From positions 203,983 through 267,982 of the forward strand of contig NMRB01000665.1 of NCBI GenBank assembly GCA_002633025.1: a stretch of DNA of 64,000 bases, read 5' to 3'. The stretch is from Notospermus geniculatus (taxonomy: Eukaryota > Nemertea > Pilidiophora > Heteronemertea > Lineidae). Each line of letters opens with the position of its first letter. Positions within the stretch are counted from its first letter, which is position 1. The notes under the pieces are model-generated. The model was not told the DNA's origin. It saw only the letters and a program-made list of their open reading frames with translations, and made no database searches. Both the position numbers and the translations under genes were made by a program. Of the stretch, positions 21,128 through 32,300 are shown piece by piece.

Positions 21128-23150
21128 ATGAAGTTTTTCCTACTGTTACTGGCCGTGGCCGCGGCTGCTGCCAATCTCCAGCTGATCGATCACAAGGTGA
21201 GTGAAGTTTATTCACTGAAGATAGAATTGCAATCATGATTGTTCCGACCTTTTTTTCTTATCGAAGGACAGAAAGGAGACAAAGTTAGGAAGACGACCAA
21301 AAGTGTTAACCCTGTCCTCCGTGGTCAGATTACGTACTGTCTGAATCCTGTTACTGTCAAGTATGCCCACCACATACTCCTCAACCACCAGCCCTGATAG
21401 CATGGTTACCATGTCCGCTTAGCAAGCGGCAGGTCCACGGCCATATGGGATTAATCACCCCTGTCTCCTCAGTCCGTCGCGTCGGACAGTAAGCCGTGGT
21501 GCCTTGTACCTCGTGCCTTTGTAAGGGCAAGTAAAAGACCCATCGAAGTTAGGAACATGAGTAGCATGGGACAGTAAGCCGTGGTGCCTTGTACCTTGTG
21601 CCTTTGTAAGGGCAAGTAAAAGACCCATCGAAGTTAGGAACATGAGTAGCTTGGGACAGTAAGCCGTGGTGCCTTGTACCTTTGCAAGGGCAAGTAAAAG
21701 ACACTATCCAAGTGAGGAACATGAGTAGCTTAAGATGGCTTGTTCCGTACCTACCAGGGCTGGTAGTGCTATGGCTTCGGCCCTGATGGGAAAATCTGAT
21801 ACAAAATACAACTTCCTCAACGGACACTTCTTTTTCTTCCAGATAGAAGAGACTGAAAATGCTGATATTGATATTTCCCCGCTCAGTTCTTATGGTAAGT
21901 GTAGACAGCAGACGCAAACATTACTATTTCACAGCAATAAAAAGGTGACAGTTGCAAAACAGAGAGAGTGCAGTGGTGCAGTGTTTAAACTCGAGCTCGA
22001 GTGGTCAGGGTTCGAGTCGCCACTTTATCTTCCCACTGGTCTTAAACTATCACGTGGGCCATTCTTGGAGTTCCCCAGAAAGGAAGTAACTGGAGTACCA
22101 TATGAAACTGTGAAACATTTTGACCGTTAAAACCTCAGAGCTTCTCCAACGTTCAAGCTTTTTCGAAATGGTTGACCCCAGTGGTCGGATCGACTGGTTT
22201 CATATCGTTCGGCCAAGTCTCGATCTCCCATATTTCAAGTGTCTCCTCAGATGCTTTAAGTAGGAGACATTTTGTTACCAAGCAATCATGCCGGTGTCTC
22301 TCCGCCTTGAATTTTATCAGCCTTTGGGGCAGCCCTGTCTTTATCACAGCAATACTCGTGTGGGAAGGATGACCAAGACAAGTTCTCATGGCGCTAAATC
22401 TTTTTTACAGCTTTACTTCTCCGATATCGCCGAGGAGGAAGGCGAAGGGTGAGGGCGACACAAGCTCCCTCTCCCGAACCCTTCATGAAAGATTCGTTTA
22501 TGACAAAACACGTGGCTAGGGCGGGAGCGATGAGGTTTCTGGACAGGCAACGTAAAGGAAGTACCCAGTGGAGGAATGCAATTGAGAGATTCGCCACGAA
22601 TAAATCAAGACATGGCTACAGGAAACCGGACAAGCCTCTGAGGGATGTGCTACCAGACACACTCTCCATCATTGAAATGAGAAACAAAGGAGATTACAGG
22701 ACACTGCGCCAGGATTTTCAAAACCGTCAAGGCAACGACTTCACAACTGATCACTCTTATAAAGTCCACCAGTTTAGAAAGAAACCCGACGGAATCAACT
22801 ACGAATTTGTTAAATCGGACGAGTTTAAGTTGGAGCTGGGGGTGGATAGCAATGATGAGGTCAACCACTTTGCCGGGACAGTCAAGTGTCGAAACAACGG
22901 CAGAAATAACAGACGGCGAACCGGAAGGTCCGCGGTCTTCCGTTTAGGAGGCAGGCTTTGCACGCGCACCTGGGTGAACCCCATGCGACCAGAGCCAACC
23001 ACGCCGAGACGGGACAGAAACAGGGGGACTGGTAGTTCATCTGGATCAACTTCCCAGGGAGGGACACAAAACCGTCGACCCTGCCGAAGGGGCTTCCGCC
23101 GTGTCGCCGGCGGGAGATGCCAGAGGATCCAAAGGCGTCAACGAGCCTAA
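21128..23150 (+). CDS. Secreted arginine-rich protein C (tandem family, copy 3)
   Basis: Exons 21,128-21,196, 21,843-21,894 and 22,411-23,150 (69, 52, 740 bp) give 286 residues in frame. Exon 1 repeats the signal peptide of A and B. Exon 3 is the most diverged copy: a small insertion after RFLD (about residue 80), several substitutions in the core (for example FVKSDEF), an extra glycine near the C-terminus (VAGGRC) and a final Ala instead of Thr. Cysteines and arginine clusters are conserved, which suggests continued selection. AATAAA sites near 23,331-23,370 are plausible polyadenylation signals. It is probably the oldest branch of the cluster. Confidence 0.84.
21486..21731 (+). repeat. Three 85-bp tandem copies of the SINE-like body
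   Basis: ACAGTAAGCCGTGGTGCC begins at 21,486, 21,571 and 21,656 (period 85). The unit is part of the SINE-like repeat that is single-copy in intron 1 of genes A and B. Local expansion within intron 1 of gene C. Confidence 0.85.
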
Positions 23151-23454
23151 TTCCGGACAGTCAATCAATGTATCACGACTTCATTGCAGTTTACATTCAA
23201 TGTTTGTAAACATGGATGTTTACATCATGTTATTTGGACTTTTTGGGACATGCCAACCCACCAAATTGAATCGTTTTGGTGTCAAAAGAATTTTTAGAGG
23301 GGCACGCCACCAGCAAATTACTCATAAGACAATAAAACACTGGACATAAACAAATAAAATGTAAATAAACAATGATTTTCGTGGCCCGCGAAAATACCCG
23401 TCATAGTCTTATCTTTAATGTGAACTGATTCAAGCTTCAATGATATATCACTAT

Positions 23455-23518
23455 AGCCCCTTTTCCACTGGCACAATTTATCCGTGATCGACCCGGGCCG
23501 TAGAAGTGGAAAAGGGGC
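23455..23518. repeat. Very short MITE (~64 bp)
   Basis: GCCCCTTTTCCACTGGC and AAGTGGAAAAGGGGC are inverted repeats around about 30 bp containing GACCCGGGCC. Confidence 0.7.
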
Positions 23519-24001
23519 GACGATAGCCTACACCCAAGCGATCGACGTACACTAGTAGGCCACAGAGGACGAAATCACAAAGCAGCATCTTGTGTTTCAG
23601 GTTTCACATTCTCATCTGATATCCCAGATTTGTAGTTCATACATGTATGTAGCCCGTCGAGTGAATAAAGAACAAATTTAACCAGTCTTGTGTTGATAGA
23701 TAGAGATTTATTACTTTGGCACTACACAGAATGGACTTCATAGTCTCGTCCGAGACTCTTTCTAGCGTGGCCGACACGTCATGACGTACCGGTCGCCATT
23801 CTCCGCATGGGTTCCTTACTATGGCAAAGTACCAGAGGATGATGGCGGATATGTCATGACGTACCGGTAGCCACCGTGTGCATGGGATCCGAAAGATGGC
23901 AACAGTATCACAGATGATAGGTTAACGTCATCAACGGAAGATATTCTATTGGACAGTTGTTGACCTTCAACAAACAAATCCTGGATGGTCGTGGAGTGGA
24001 G

Positions 24002-26898
24002 TCATCCTGATCTCCCTTCATCATCATTTCTCCTGGGGTCGACCGAGACGGGCGGTTTGTCTTCTGGGACAACAAGAGTCTGCTCGGGGATTGAGAGGTC
24101 GCTTCCGTAGAGACAGATGAGAATACTGAAAGAGAACAGGAGTCAGTCTACAGATGAGTTTCGGTGGCGGCCATCTTTTTGGTTGCCTAGTCACACATGC
24201 GCACTGGCACTTCGTCTGGTGGAAACGTAATGCATTTCCTATGTAAACTTCCCACCAGTTCAAGCACGCATGCGTGGGCACCACGACAATAATCCAAGAT
24301 GGCTGCTAGCAAATATCATGTATAATCACTGTTTCAATGATTTAAAATCACTATATTGCTGCGGGCCCAGTGAAATGTACGGGGCTAATTAGATTGTACA
24401 ACCACCACAAGAAGACGTTATTGACGAGGACACTGCCCATATTCCTGCACTTATTTCTTTGCTACTTACAGGGCGACTAGTATGGTGAGAAGACCAAAGA
24501 GGGCGCTGACAAGGAAGACGAACCCCTTCATGAAGAAGAGAGTATGTTGATAGATCTGGGTCATGACGATCGTGCTCAACAGGGCTGAAATAGCTTCGAA
24601 ACAGGCAACGCCTGAAAACACTTTGCCTGAAAGAAAAAAAAAACAAATTGGAAAGCTCTATCTAACCAGGAGTTAACAGTGTTCCTATCGATTCCTTCAG
24701 ATTGTGCGGCTTTCCTCGATGCCTGAAGAGGATTCGACCGCAAAAATGAACCATTCTAGATTTAGGAGGCCGTTTTACACCATATTCCCTCGAATACGAA
24801 GATGGGGATTTGGCCTCGTGGTTAAGGCGTGCTGCCCCTGAGTGCTGGCGATTGATGCCTCATGCGAGGGTCCGTGGGTTCGAATCCGGTAGGAAGCTAT
24901 GTCTTTCACCTTAGAAACCCTTTACTATTTCATATTCCCACGAAGATGGTAAGTTCAACTGCAGGCCTAGGACAAAAGGAACTTTGGCAGCTGACGCTAT
25001 ATGGTATAGAGAGCTGAACGCCCTGCCCGTGTCCAATCAAGACCCTTCCGATTCCCTTATCTCATGTGGGATAGTGTTCCTTGGGTTCACTGCTTTCTCT
25101 CTCTGTTGCTCTGTACAAGCTTCCAGCCCTGTCACATCATCATAAACGAGCTTAATCAAAAGTCGTAATCAACCTGATTGTTCCTCACTAGCAGTTCTCA
25201 CTTACCCTGTTCGTCGACCCTGACCAGCCGAGAGACAATAGACCTGAACATGGGAAAGGGATTCATGACGAAGAGACTCACAACGGCAACTGGAATCAAA
25301 TAGAGAAACGTTAGTTTGAGCTTGGAGGAATTATACTGACAGACATTATAAGATCAAGATATAATTCCTCCAAGGTTTGAGGTTTACTCTGTATGGCCGA
25401 ATTTGTGTAAAATTGGTCATGTTTGAGAGCTCATGCTCTGAGTCGTGATTTCAGTGACCTCCTGTGACGTCCTTGGACTGCTAACTGGTGGTGACCTCTG
25501 ACGGCAGTAACGTCTCCCACTGTAATAGGAGCAGTCAGCCGCGCATATTGCCAACAGATGGCAGCAAAGTTCTAGCGGACCAATATACAGGAAAATCTAC
25601 GTGGTTGCTGCTCGATCAATAACAATAATGACTGGGTCCGCTATACTAGTATGCATTTAATTGGGCCGTAGTGACACCTATTAGTCAACTCGCTGACAGC
25701 TCCCGTCGTGGAACAGGGTAGACCTACCTGTGAGCATGAGGAAAAGATCATTCGCCCACGCGTTCACCAAGCTGCCAGCTATCAAAGAGACACATCCCAC
25801 CACGGCAATCCAGATCTCGGGCATACCAAACACTTTGAATATTTTCAAGCCTACAATGCTCCCGAACTGTATAGCAAGAGCGCTGACTGCCACGTAGACA
25901 CCAATCTCCACTGATTGCCAGCAGAGTGGGATGTTCATGGTGTAAAGGAGCTGTAAAGGGAGCCTTGCCTGTGTTGGGAAGGTGAATAATAAGAACAATG
26001 CAGCCATAAGAGCGAGCTTGATATTCCGACTGTCTCTCTTCTCCGTGTAAGCTCTGAAGGAACGTCGAATTGATGCGATCACAGAAAATGTCCTCTCTTT
26101 GTCGGGGATGACTGTCTCAGGCACGAAGAATATGAGGTAGAACACATTGACGGCGAGGGCAAGTGTTAATGTCAAGTACGGGAAAAAGAAGCCGGTGGCT
26201 TTGATGAAATATCCCAAACCAAGCTGTGAGATTGCCACTGCTACTATTAGACATGTCTCTGCCAGTGTGAGCCTTATCCCGCGCTGTTCTTCTGAGGTCG
26301 TATCTGCTAGGTAGGAAAAGACAGCAGACGCCAGGGTAGGGAAGCCACCTCCGAGTCCGTCCACGAACTGACCAATCAGAAGACAATACACTGGAAGCTT
26401 GAAGTATATGATGAAACAACTCAGAATGAACTTCACTGTCGTAGCGACACAGGGAAGGAGAAGAATTATTCGCCTTCCCGCAGCATCAGAATATGCCCCA
26501 TAGATGAAGGTCGTGAAGACAGTCAGCACTGCTATTATAACCTGAAGGTACATCAGCCAGCTGGATGTTTCCGTCTGGACCTCCTGAGTAGCCACATAAT
26601 ACGGATCGGACGTATTCACAACTGCGCAGGGGCCGGTACCATTTTCGAAATGCGATCCATTGGTGGAGTTACTGAGAATCGGATTCTGCTCAGCAAATCG
26701 TGCGTACAGATACTGTTCAAGGACGGGAATACTTCCAAACACCCCCATGCAGTAAAAGAAGTACACTGGCTCTATTATCACTCTCCGTTTGGCTTTAATC
26801 ACCTTCGTCCTGACGAGATTGCTGGCTTTCTGGTGGTCGCCATAAGAGATTCTTACATCACTATCCTTCAGTAAACGATCGGTATCGTCCAAGGCCAT
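24002..26898 (-). CDS. SLC46-family (proton-coupled folate transporter-like) MFS carrier
   Basis: Four minus-strand coding exons, 26,898-25,728, 25,289-25,206, 24,626-24,470 and 24,125-24,002, join in frame (1,536 bp, 511 residues). The start ATG at 26,898 lies in a good context (GCGCCATGG). A splice acceptor at 26,932 shows that a separate 5' untranslated exon exists, probably ending at the GTAAGT donor at 27,563. The protein has about twelve hydrophobic segments. A glycosylatable loop (NSTNGSH, NGTG) lies after TM1. The MFS loop 2-3 signature YGAYSDAAGRR is followed by a QFVDGLGGG segment. The SLC46 character rests on overall layout, including NPFPMFRSIVSRLV in exon 2. The family moves folates, muropeptides or related solutes across plasma or lysosomal membranes with protons; the substrate here cannot be told. 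Confidence 0.85.
24802..24900 (+). repeat. tRNA-like (Leu/Ser-type) pseudogene or SINE head in an intron
   Basis: Has an A-box-like TGGCCTCGTGGTTAAGG and a B box GGGTTCGAATCC at a spacing expected of a long-variable-arm tRNA. The acceptor stem does not pair, so it is not a working tRNA. Lies in an intron of the SLC46-like gene. Confidence 0.5.
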
Positions 26899-27563
26899 GG
26901 CGCGGGTCAATCTGCCCAGACGTAGCCCCACCTATAAAGAAGAAAGATTACAGATGACAGATTAGGCCCTTTAGTTTGTTCTCAACGTACGACTAGGCCT
27001 AGGTCTATCTGATGGTAAGACGTGCACATGTTAAATAGTAGGCCTACACAGCTTTGCATTGAGATAGAGCTACAGGGCGCGGCCATTTAAACTTTACCGC
27101 GCTCCACACCATTCAGAGTAAGACCACGTGATATTTGTACCGTAACCATTGTATAACGAGAATGACCTGACACTATTGATGCCTGCTGACTCACGGCCAA
27201 GTACACTGCTCTATTGGAAAATCACCTTTCTGTATTCAAAGGTGGTAGTTAGGCCTACCTGACTACCCCATTGCATTAAGCCAACAGGCCCCTCTAGGCC
27301 TACAGGCCAAACCATCGACCGACGACTGCGGATTATGATGGTAGATGGCTAGGCCATGTAGGCTGGGTCGACAGCCAGGCAGTATCTGACCCAAGACTCC
27401 CGACAGTGACAGTGTGCCACTGCCAGATGGTTCAGTCCAGGATTCGACTTGTGACTAGGCCTACACGTGGTTCACTGGTCGATCGAGGCCTCTTGAAAAC
27501 AGGTGCACAAATCAGTTTGAAATCAAATGAATCAAACAAATCGATATCTCCAAACCTACTTAC

Positions 27564-27923
27564 CAGACTGACCTGAACGAGAATGGTGTCTGTCACGTGC
27601 GGAGCATTGCGTGACCTTCACCCCTTTACATAAATAACTCGACTCATGAATGGAGCATCGACCGATGAATAGACGGTTGATTCGCGAGGCGGCAGGTCGG
27701 CANNNNNNNNNNNNNNNNNNNNNNNNNNNNNNNNNNNNNNNNNNNNNNNNNNNNNNNNNNNNNNNNNNNNNNNNNNNNNNNNNNNNNNNNNNNNNNNNNN
27801 NNNNNNNNNNNNNNNTCACGTGCGGAGCATTGCGTGACCTTCACCCCTTTACATAAATAACTCGACTCATGAATGGAGCATCGACCGATGAATAGACGGT
27901 TGATTCGCGAGGCGGCAGGTCGA
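27564..27923 (-). other. Probable 5' untranslated exon region with a 113-bp gap and duplicated flanks
   Basis: On the minus strand a donor (CTG|GTAAGT) at 27,563 would end an untranslated first exon of the SLC46-like gene. An N run fills 27,703-27,815. The ~108 bp ending at the gap (from TCACGTGCGGAGCATTGCG, about 27,593) are repeated just after it (27,816-27,923). This looks like one sequence represented twice across an unclosed gap. Confidence 0.5.
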
Positions 27924-28169
27924 ACGGGAATTTCGAACTGCATACCGTATACAGCGGGTGGGGGTGGGGGTGGGGGGAGGAGGGGGCTTCGCATGATCGT
28001 TTGTCCTGGGCATGGTGAGCAATATTGTCAGCCATGGCACCGAGGGCATCTAGCGCTCTCCCCTGCATGTGCCTACTTCACCGCCATGACAAAAACCGCT
28101 AGTGCGCATGCCCGATGATGAAGGGAGCGTGTGCGATGCATTGAGCCCCTTGCAGCTTCATTATGGCAC

Positions 28170-28320
28170 GGCTAGCCCACCGGCCATGGAGGATATCCTA
28201 ATGCGGTCTAGTGGTTGGCGCGTTGGCGCATGAGCTGTGCGGAGTGTGCGTGATCACTATACGTCGATGGGTGAACGGCGCGGATACACATCCGAAAAGC
28301 CCTGATCACCTCAGGATGCA
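28170..28320 (+). repeat. Composite tRNA/5S-like SINE, copy 1
   Basis: CCACCGGCCATGGAGGAT, GTCTAGTGGTTGGCGCGTTGG and CGATGGGTGAACGGCGC match the copy at 38,225-38,370. The middle part looks like a tRNA A box; the last part like 5S rRNA box C (GGATGGGTGACC). Confidence 0.5.
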
Positions 28321-28711
28321 GCATTGCTGGTCGGCATACAACCGAACAAATGTTCGTAACATGGTTTGCAAATATCAGTTGCTGCCTGTTTGTGCTAAGG
28401 GCGTGGTCCACTCTGTTTAGTAGCCTCCCACTGCCGCTGAGAATGATGATACTGCCAACCGGGTAGATATGTGGAATGTACGGAATAAAAGGTAAACCAT
28501 TTACTCGAGTGTGCATCTGTTGACACGACATTACTAGCATTACGACAGAGACAGATCCAGCAGCAAGTATCAAGTGTACACAGAGGGTAGGCATTGTATA
28601 ACTTCTGTAACTTCTTATGTAAATAGGCCTACGCACGTTGCAAACCCACTGTTCAGTGTACTCTGTGCTACTGAAATAAATGAATAAACAGACAAGTTTA
28701 CGATTATTTAC

Positions 28712-28843
28712 CGGAGTGAATAGAACTGGCCTGGCCAATGTCCTGGAGAGGTGTTCAAAACATAAATGTCCATCCTCATCGGCTGAAATCATGGCCAATA
28801 AACAACACAGTAAAAGCAATTTGCTAATGCGCGTTTCCACCAT
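28712..28843 (-). CDS. Possible isolated first coding exon with a signal peptide
   Basis: Minus strand, ATG at 28,843, 44 codons to a GTAAAT donor, phase 0. The product starts with MVETRISKLLLLCCLLAMISA, a convincing signal peptide, followed by DEDGHLCFEHLSRTLARP. I cannot find a downstream exon. It could belong to a gene whose remaining exons are undetected, or be a fortuitous frame. Confidence 0.25.
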
Positions 28844-29149
28844 TGTTCCTTTCACCTTGTAATTAATCCAGATGGACGTCATTTGGACTTTTGATATCAG
28901 AACAAACGAATCATGTCGAGGTGCTACCAGTGTCAACAATGTGCGCATCGGCCATGTTTGCCTCTTGTGTTGACTTACACACGCAGTCTCTATCTAAATG
29001 TCCGTTACGATACGGTCCATCACAGAACAACTGTCGAACAGCAGAATGGGAACATCATTCAAGGTGTAACCGGCAAATCAGACATGATTTTTGCACCTTC
29101 AACTTGACGTCTTCACCTTCACCTTCAACTTGACATCCAGCTCAAAATA

Positions 29150-29290
29150 CACTTCTGGTAGCTCGACTTGAAAGTGTCAGCCTGAAGAAGACCCCGGTTG
29201 GGGTCGAAAATTTGCGAAATTTTTGGAGGACGACTTCTGTTATTATATCATTTTGTGTGTCGCCTTTTGTGCTCTATTTTTGGACAACTT
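29150..29290 (+). mobile_element. Penelope-like unit with hammerhead-like core
   Basis: CCTGAAGAAGACCCC-GGTT-GGGGTCGAAAATTTG at 29,181-29,214, followed by a T-rich tail (ATCATTTTGTGTGTCGCC, TTTTGTGCTCTATTTTTGG) shared with the 12.7-kb and 62.2-kb copies. Sits immediately 5' of the receptor start codon, so it may contribute 5' UTR or promoter sequence. Confidence 0.5.
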
Positions 29291-29335
29291 GACGTCTGAG
29301 AGACGATCAAATATTTCGGCATCTTCTACGTTCAG

Positions 29336-32300
29336 ATGAAACCCAAGCCATCACCTGCAATGTGGATTCTCTTCGCTTTATTTATCTCGGCGATGATAAT
29401 AGCTGGCATCCCCCGTGGCATCCCCGGCCAAGCTCCTATCACCACATCTCCCAAACCAATGACTGAAACAAACTGCAAGCAGGAAACCTGCATCGACTGC
29501 GTCAGCTGCAAAGTTATCAGTTCCTGCAAGGGGAACCTCACATTTTCCGACGGAACGAAGGATTGTGACAGCCCTATACGAACCTATTATGAAATTACAA
29601 CAACAAATGCCAACCGCAAAGAGTTCGAGGTTACAGAGGAAGTCTGCTCGCTACAAAGTGGTAAGCTACATGTGACAAGAAACAAACTTTCCTCAATATT
29701 TAATGGAAATGAAATCTATCGCACTACAAAATCGAACGTCAACATTGAGTGCCCTGTCGTTAATAGCGAGGTTATCATCAAGCAGAAACGGTATCGAGTG
29801 CCTAAGAATGAGAGTTACTGTCGGTGCGTCCAGCCTGGATTCATCCAGCACAAGTGTCGATGTTACGCCTTATTCAACCACACAGAAACGTGGAACATCG
29901 CCCAGAGCAAATGCCATGAAGAGAATGCAAGCCTCGTCAGCATCGTCGACAAGGAAGAAATGGAGGATTTGAAACACTTCCTTATTTCTGTCTGGTGGAA
30001 TGAGATATACGAGTTAAGGACCAAACTAAAGGCGGCATGGATCTTCATCGGACTGGTGGACTCGGAGAAAATACCGGTAAGGTTATCTTCCTCTCCTTTT
30101 CTAATCATTAACATGAAGAATAAATGTAGCTCGAACCAAAACGTCTGTTCGCCAAACAAAACTAATTGTTGGTGAGGGGGCTTGAGAACCTAGTTATCAC
30201 GTCCCCTTGCATTACGTCTACATATGTCCATTTATCAAGCTGCAAGTCCCGGGTTCGAATCCTGGGCCCTGTGGGATTAATCATCCCAGCTCTTCACGTC
30301 CGTCGCATGGGACAGTAAGCCATGGTGTCTTGTACCTTGTGACTTTGCAAGGGCAAATAAAAGACCTCATCTAAGTGAGGAACATGAGCAGCTTGGTTAA
30401 TGGTATGGCTTTGGCCCTGATGGAAAAATTCAATAATAAATACAAATACTGCTTGTTGGTGACCGCCATCAAGGCGGTAATCTATCCGGTTTCTTATGGG
30501 GTACCTTTTGGGAACGAGATTGAAGACTTCCCTGTGTTCCCCTATTGGAAAGTCATGGCCTTTCAAGCCGTCTATGTAAGAAAGCAAGAAAACTTTACCA
30601 GGTTTTCTTGTTTCAGGGCAATTATAACTGGACAGATGGGAACCCTGCTACATTTTTCGATTGGTACAATCCGATCCACACGAAGAGGGTCGACAACCGC
30701 TATAAAGCCATCTTAAAGACACACGTGCAGCCGACCACAGCCACTGAGTGTACTGGGAAGTGTACCGTCATGGTCATCAACTATGAACATATCTTTGAGA
30801 AGAGCCACTGGTTTAAACTTCCGTGCAGCCTCCCCCTGGAGGAATCTTTCTACATCTGTAAGACAGAAGCTGAGACGAAAGCGCAGAAGGCAGAGGACGC
30901 TAAGACTGCAAGGGTCGCGATGAAAATAAACGGCATGTTGAAATCGACTTCCGATAAAACAATCCTATCGACGTGCGAGAAGGGCTGGAGCAGGTATCAT
31001 GGACAGTGCTACATGATGTTTACATCCAAGTCTGACCTTGAAGACAATTTAACATCGACACAGCTTGAGGCAGAGTGCTCCAAACGGGATTCCACAGTGG
31101 CTTCGATCGACGGGAAACGGAAAGGGATGGTGTTACACCTCATCAAACGATGGCGACACTTGGCTGAGTACGGAGGTATCCTGTTGAAGGCGGACGGTAA
31201 ATTCATAGAGCATAAGGTAGAAAACACTGCGGAGGAGAAGGATTTTATCATCTTACTGACCCGAAAATTCGAGGGCAAATATACCGTTAATATTTTGCAC
31301 ATTGGGACTGAAAACACCCGCAGTGTGATGTGCGAAAAGTCACCGCAGCCAAGACGGATCACGTGCAAAACGTACCAGAAGCAGTGCAGGGATGGGTCGT
31401 GCATATCGTCTGTCTATGTGTGTGACGGTCGTCCGGATTGCCCCGATGGGTCGGACGAAGAGAGCTGTGACAGGGTAACCTTTCAGATGTTTACTTGTGC
31501 AGACGGTGATAAACAAATACCTTATTCACTGATGTGTGATTTTATCAACGATTGTAAGGACGGGTCGGACGAGAAGAACTGTGAGCACCAGAAGTGCGAG
31601 GAGTCCCATTTTACGTGTGGAAATGGACAGTGCATTCCAAAGAGCAAAAGGTGCGACTTGTTGAAAGACTGCAGAGATGGAACCGACGAGGAGAAATGTA
31701 ACTGTCGTGGTTTCACGTGCTACAGTGGGAAGTGTCTCCCTCCCTCTCGGGTGTCCGACATCCTTGGTGACTGCCCGGGTATCACATGGGAGGATGAGTA
31801 TGTCGATCTCACAACCACCGCCTTGTTTCGTGCAGAAACGAGACCAAAACCATACTCAGGTGGTAAAACTTCACGTAACTCTTCGTCTTTCTGTCGGAAT
31901 ACGAATGAAGTTAGATGCCGGTTTTATTCGCTTGCCTGCTTCCGGCGAGAGGAGACTTGTATCTACGACCACGACGTTTACGGTGCGATGGCTTCCTGTC
32001 GAGACGCCAGCCATCTTGTGGACTGCCAGGACTTTGAATGTCCAGGGATGTTCAAATGTGAGAACTCCTACTGTATTCCTGTGAGAAAGAGATGTGATGG
32101 AACTTGGGATTGCCCTTACGGTGAGGATGAACGAGAATGCGAGAAGGTCACATGCCCTCCGGGCTTCTTCCGGTGTCAGAACAAGATTTGTCTGGATCAG
32201 ACCGAGGTCTGTGACGGGAAGATTCACTGTAACAATACCGGTGATGACGAAAGGATGTGTGACGTCACAGAGTGTCATGGGAAGTGCACGTGTCAAGGAT

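Noticed and set aside
24802-24900. Functional tRNA (Leu/Ser)
   Set aside because: A and B boxes are present but the acceptor stem does not pair; better explained as a SINE head or pseudogene.
28208-28948. 246-codon minus-strand open frame as one protein
   Set aside because: Only the short 28,712-28,843 part ending at a donor looks coding; the rest runs through SINE sequence and has no family resemblance.
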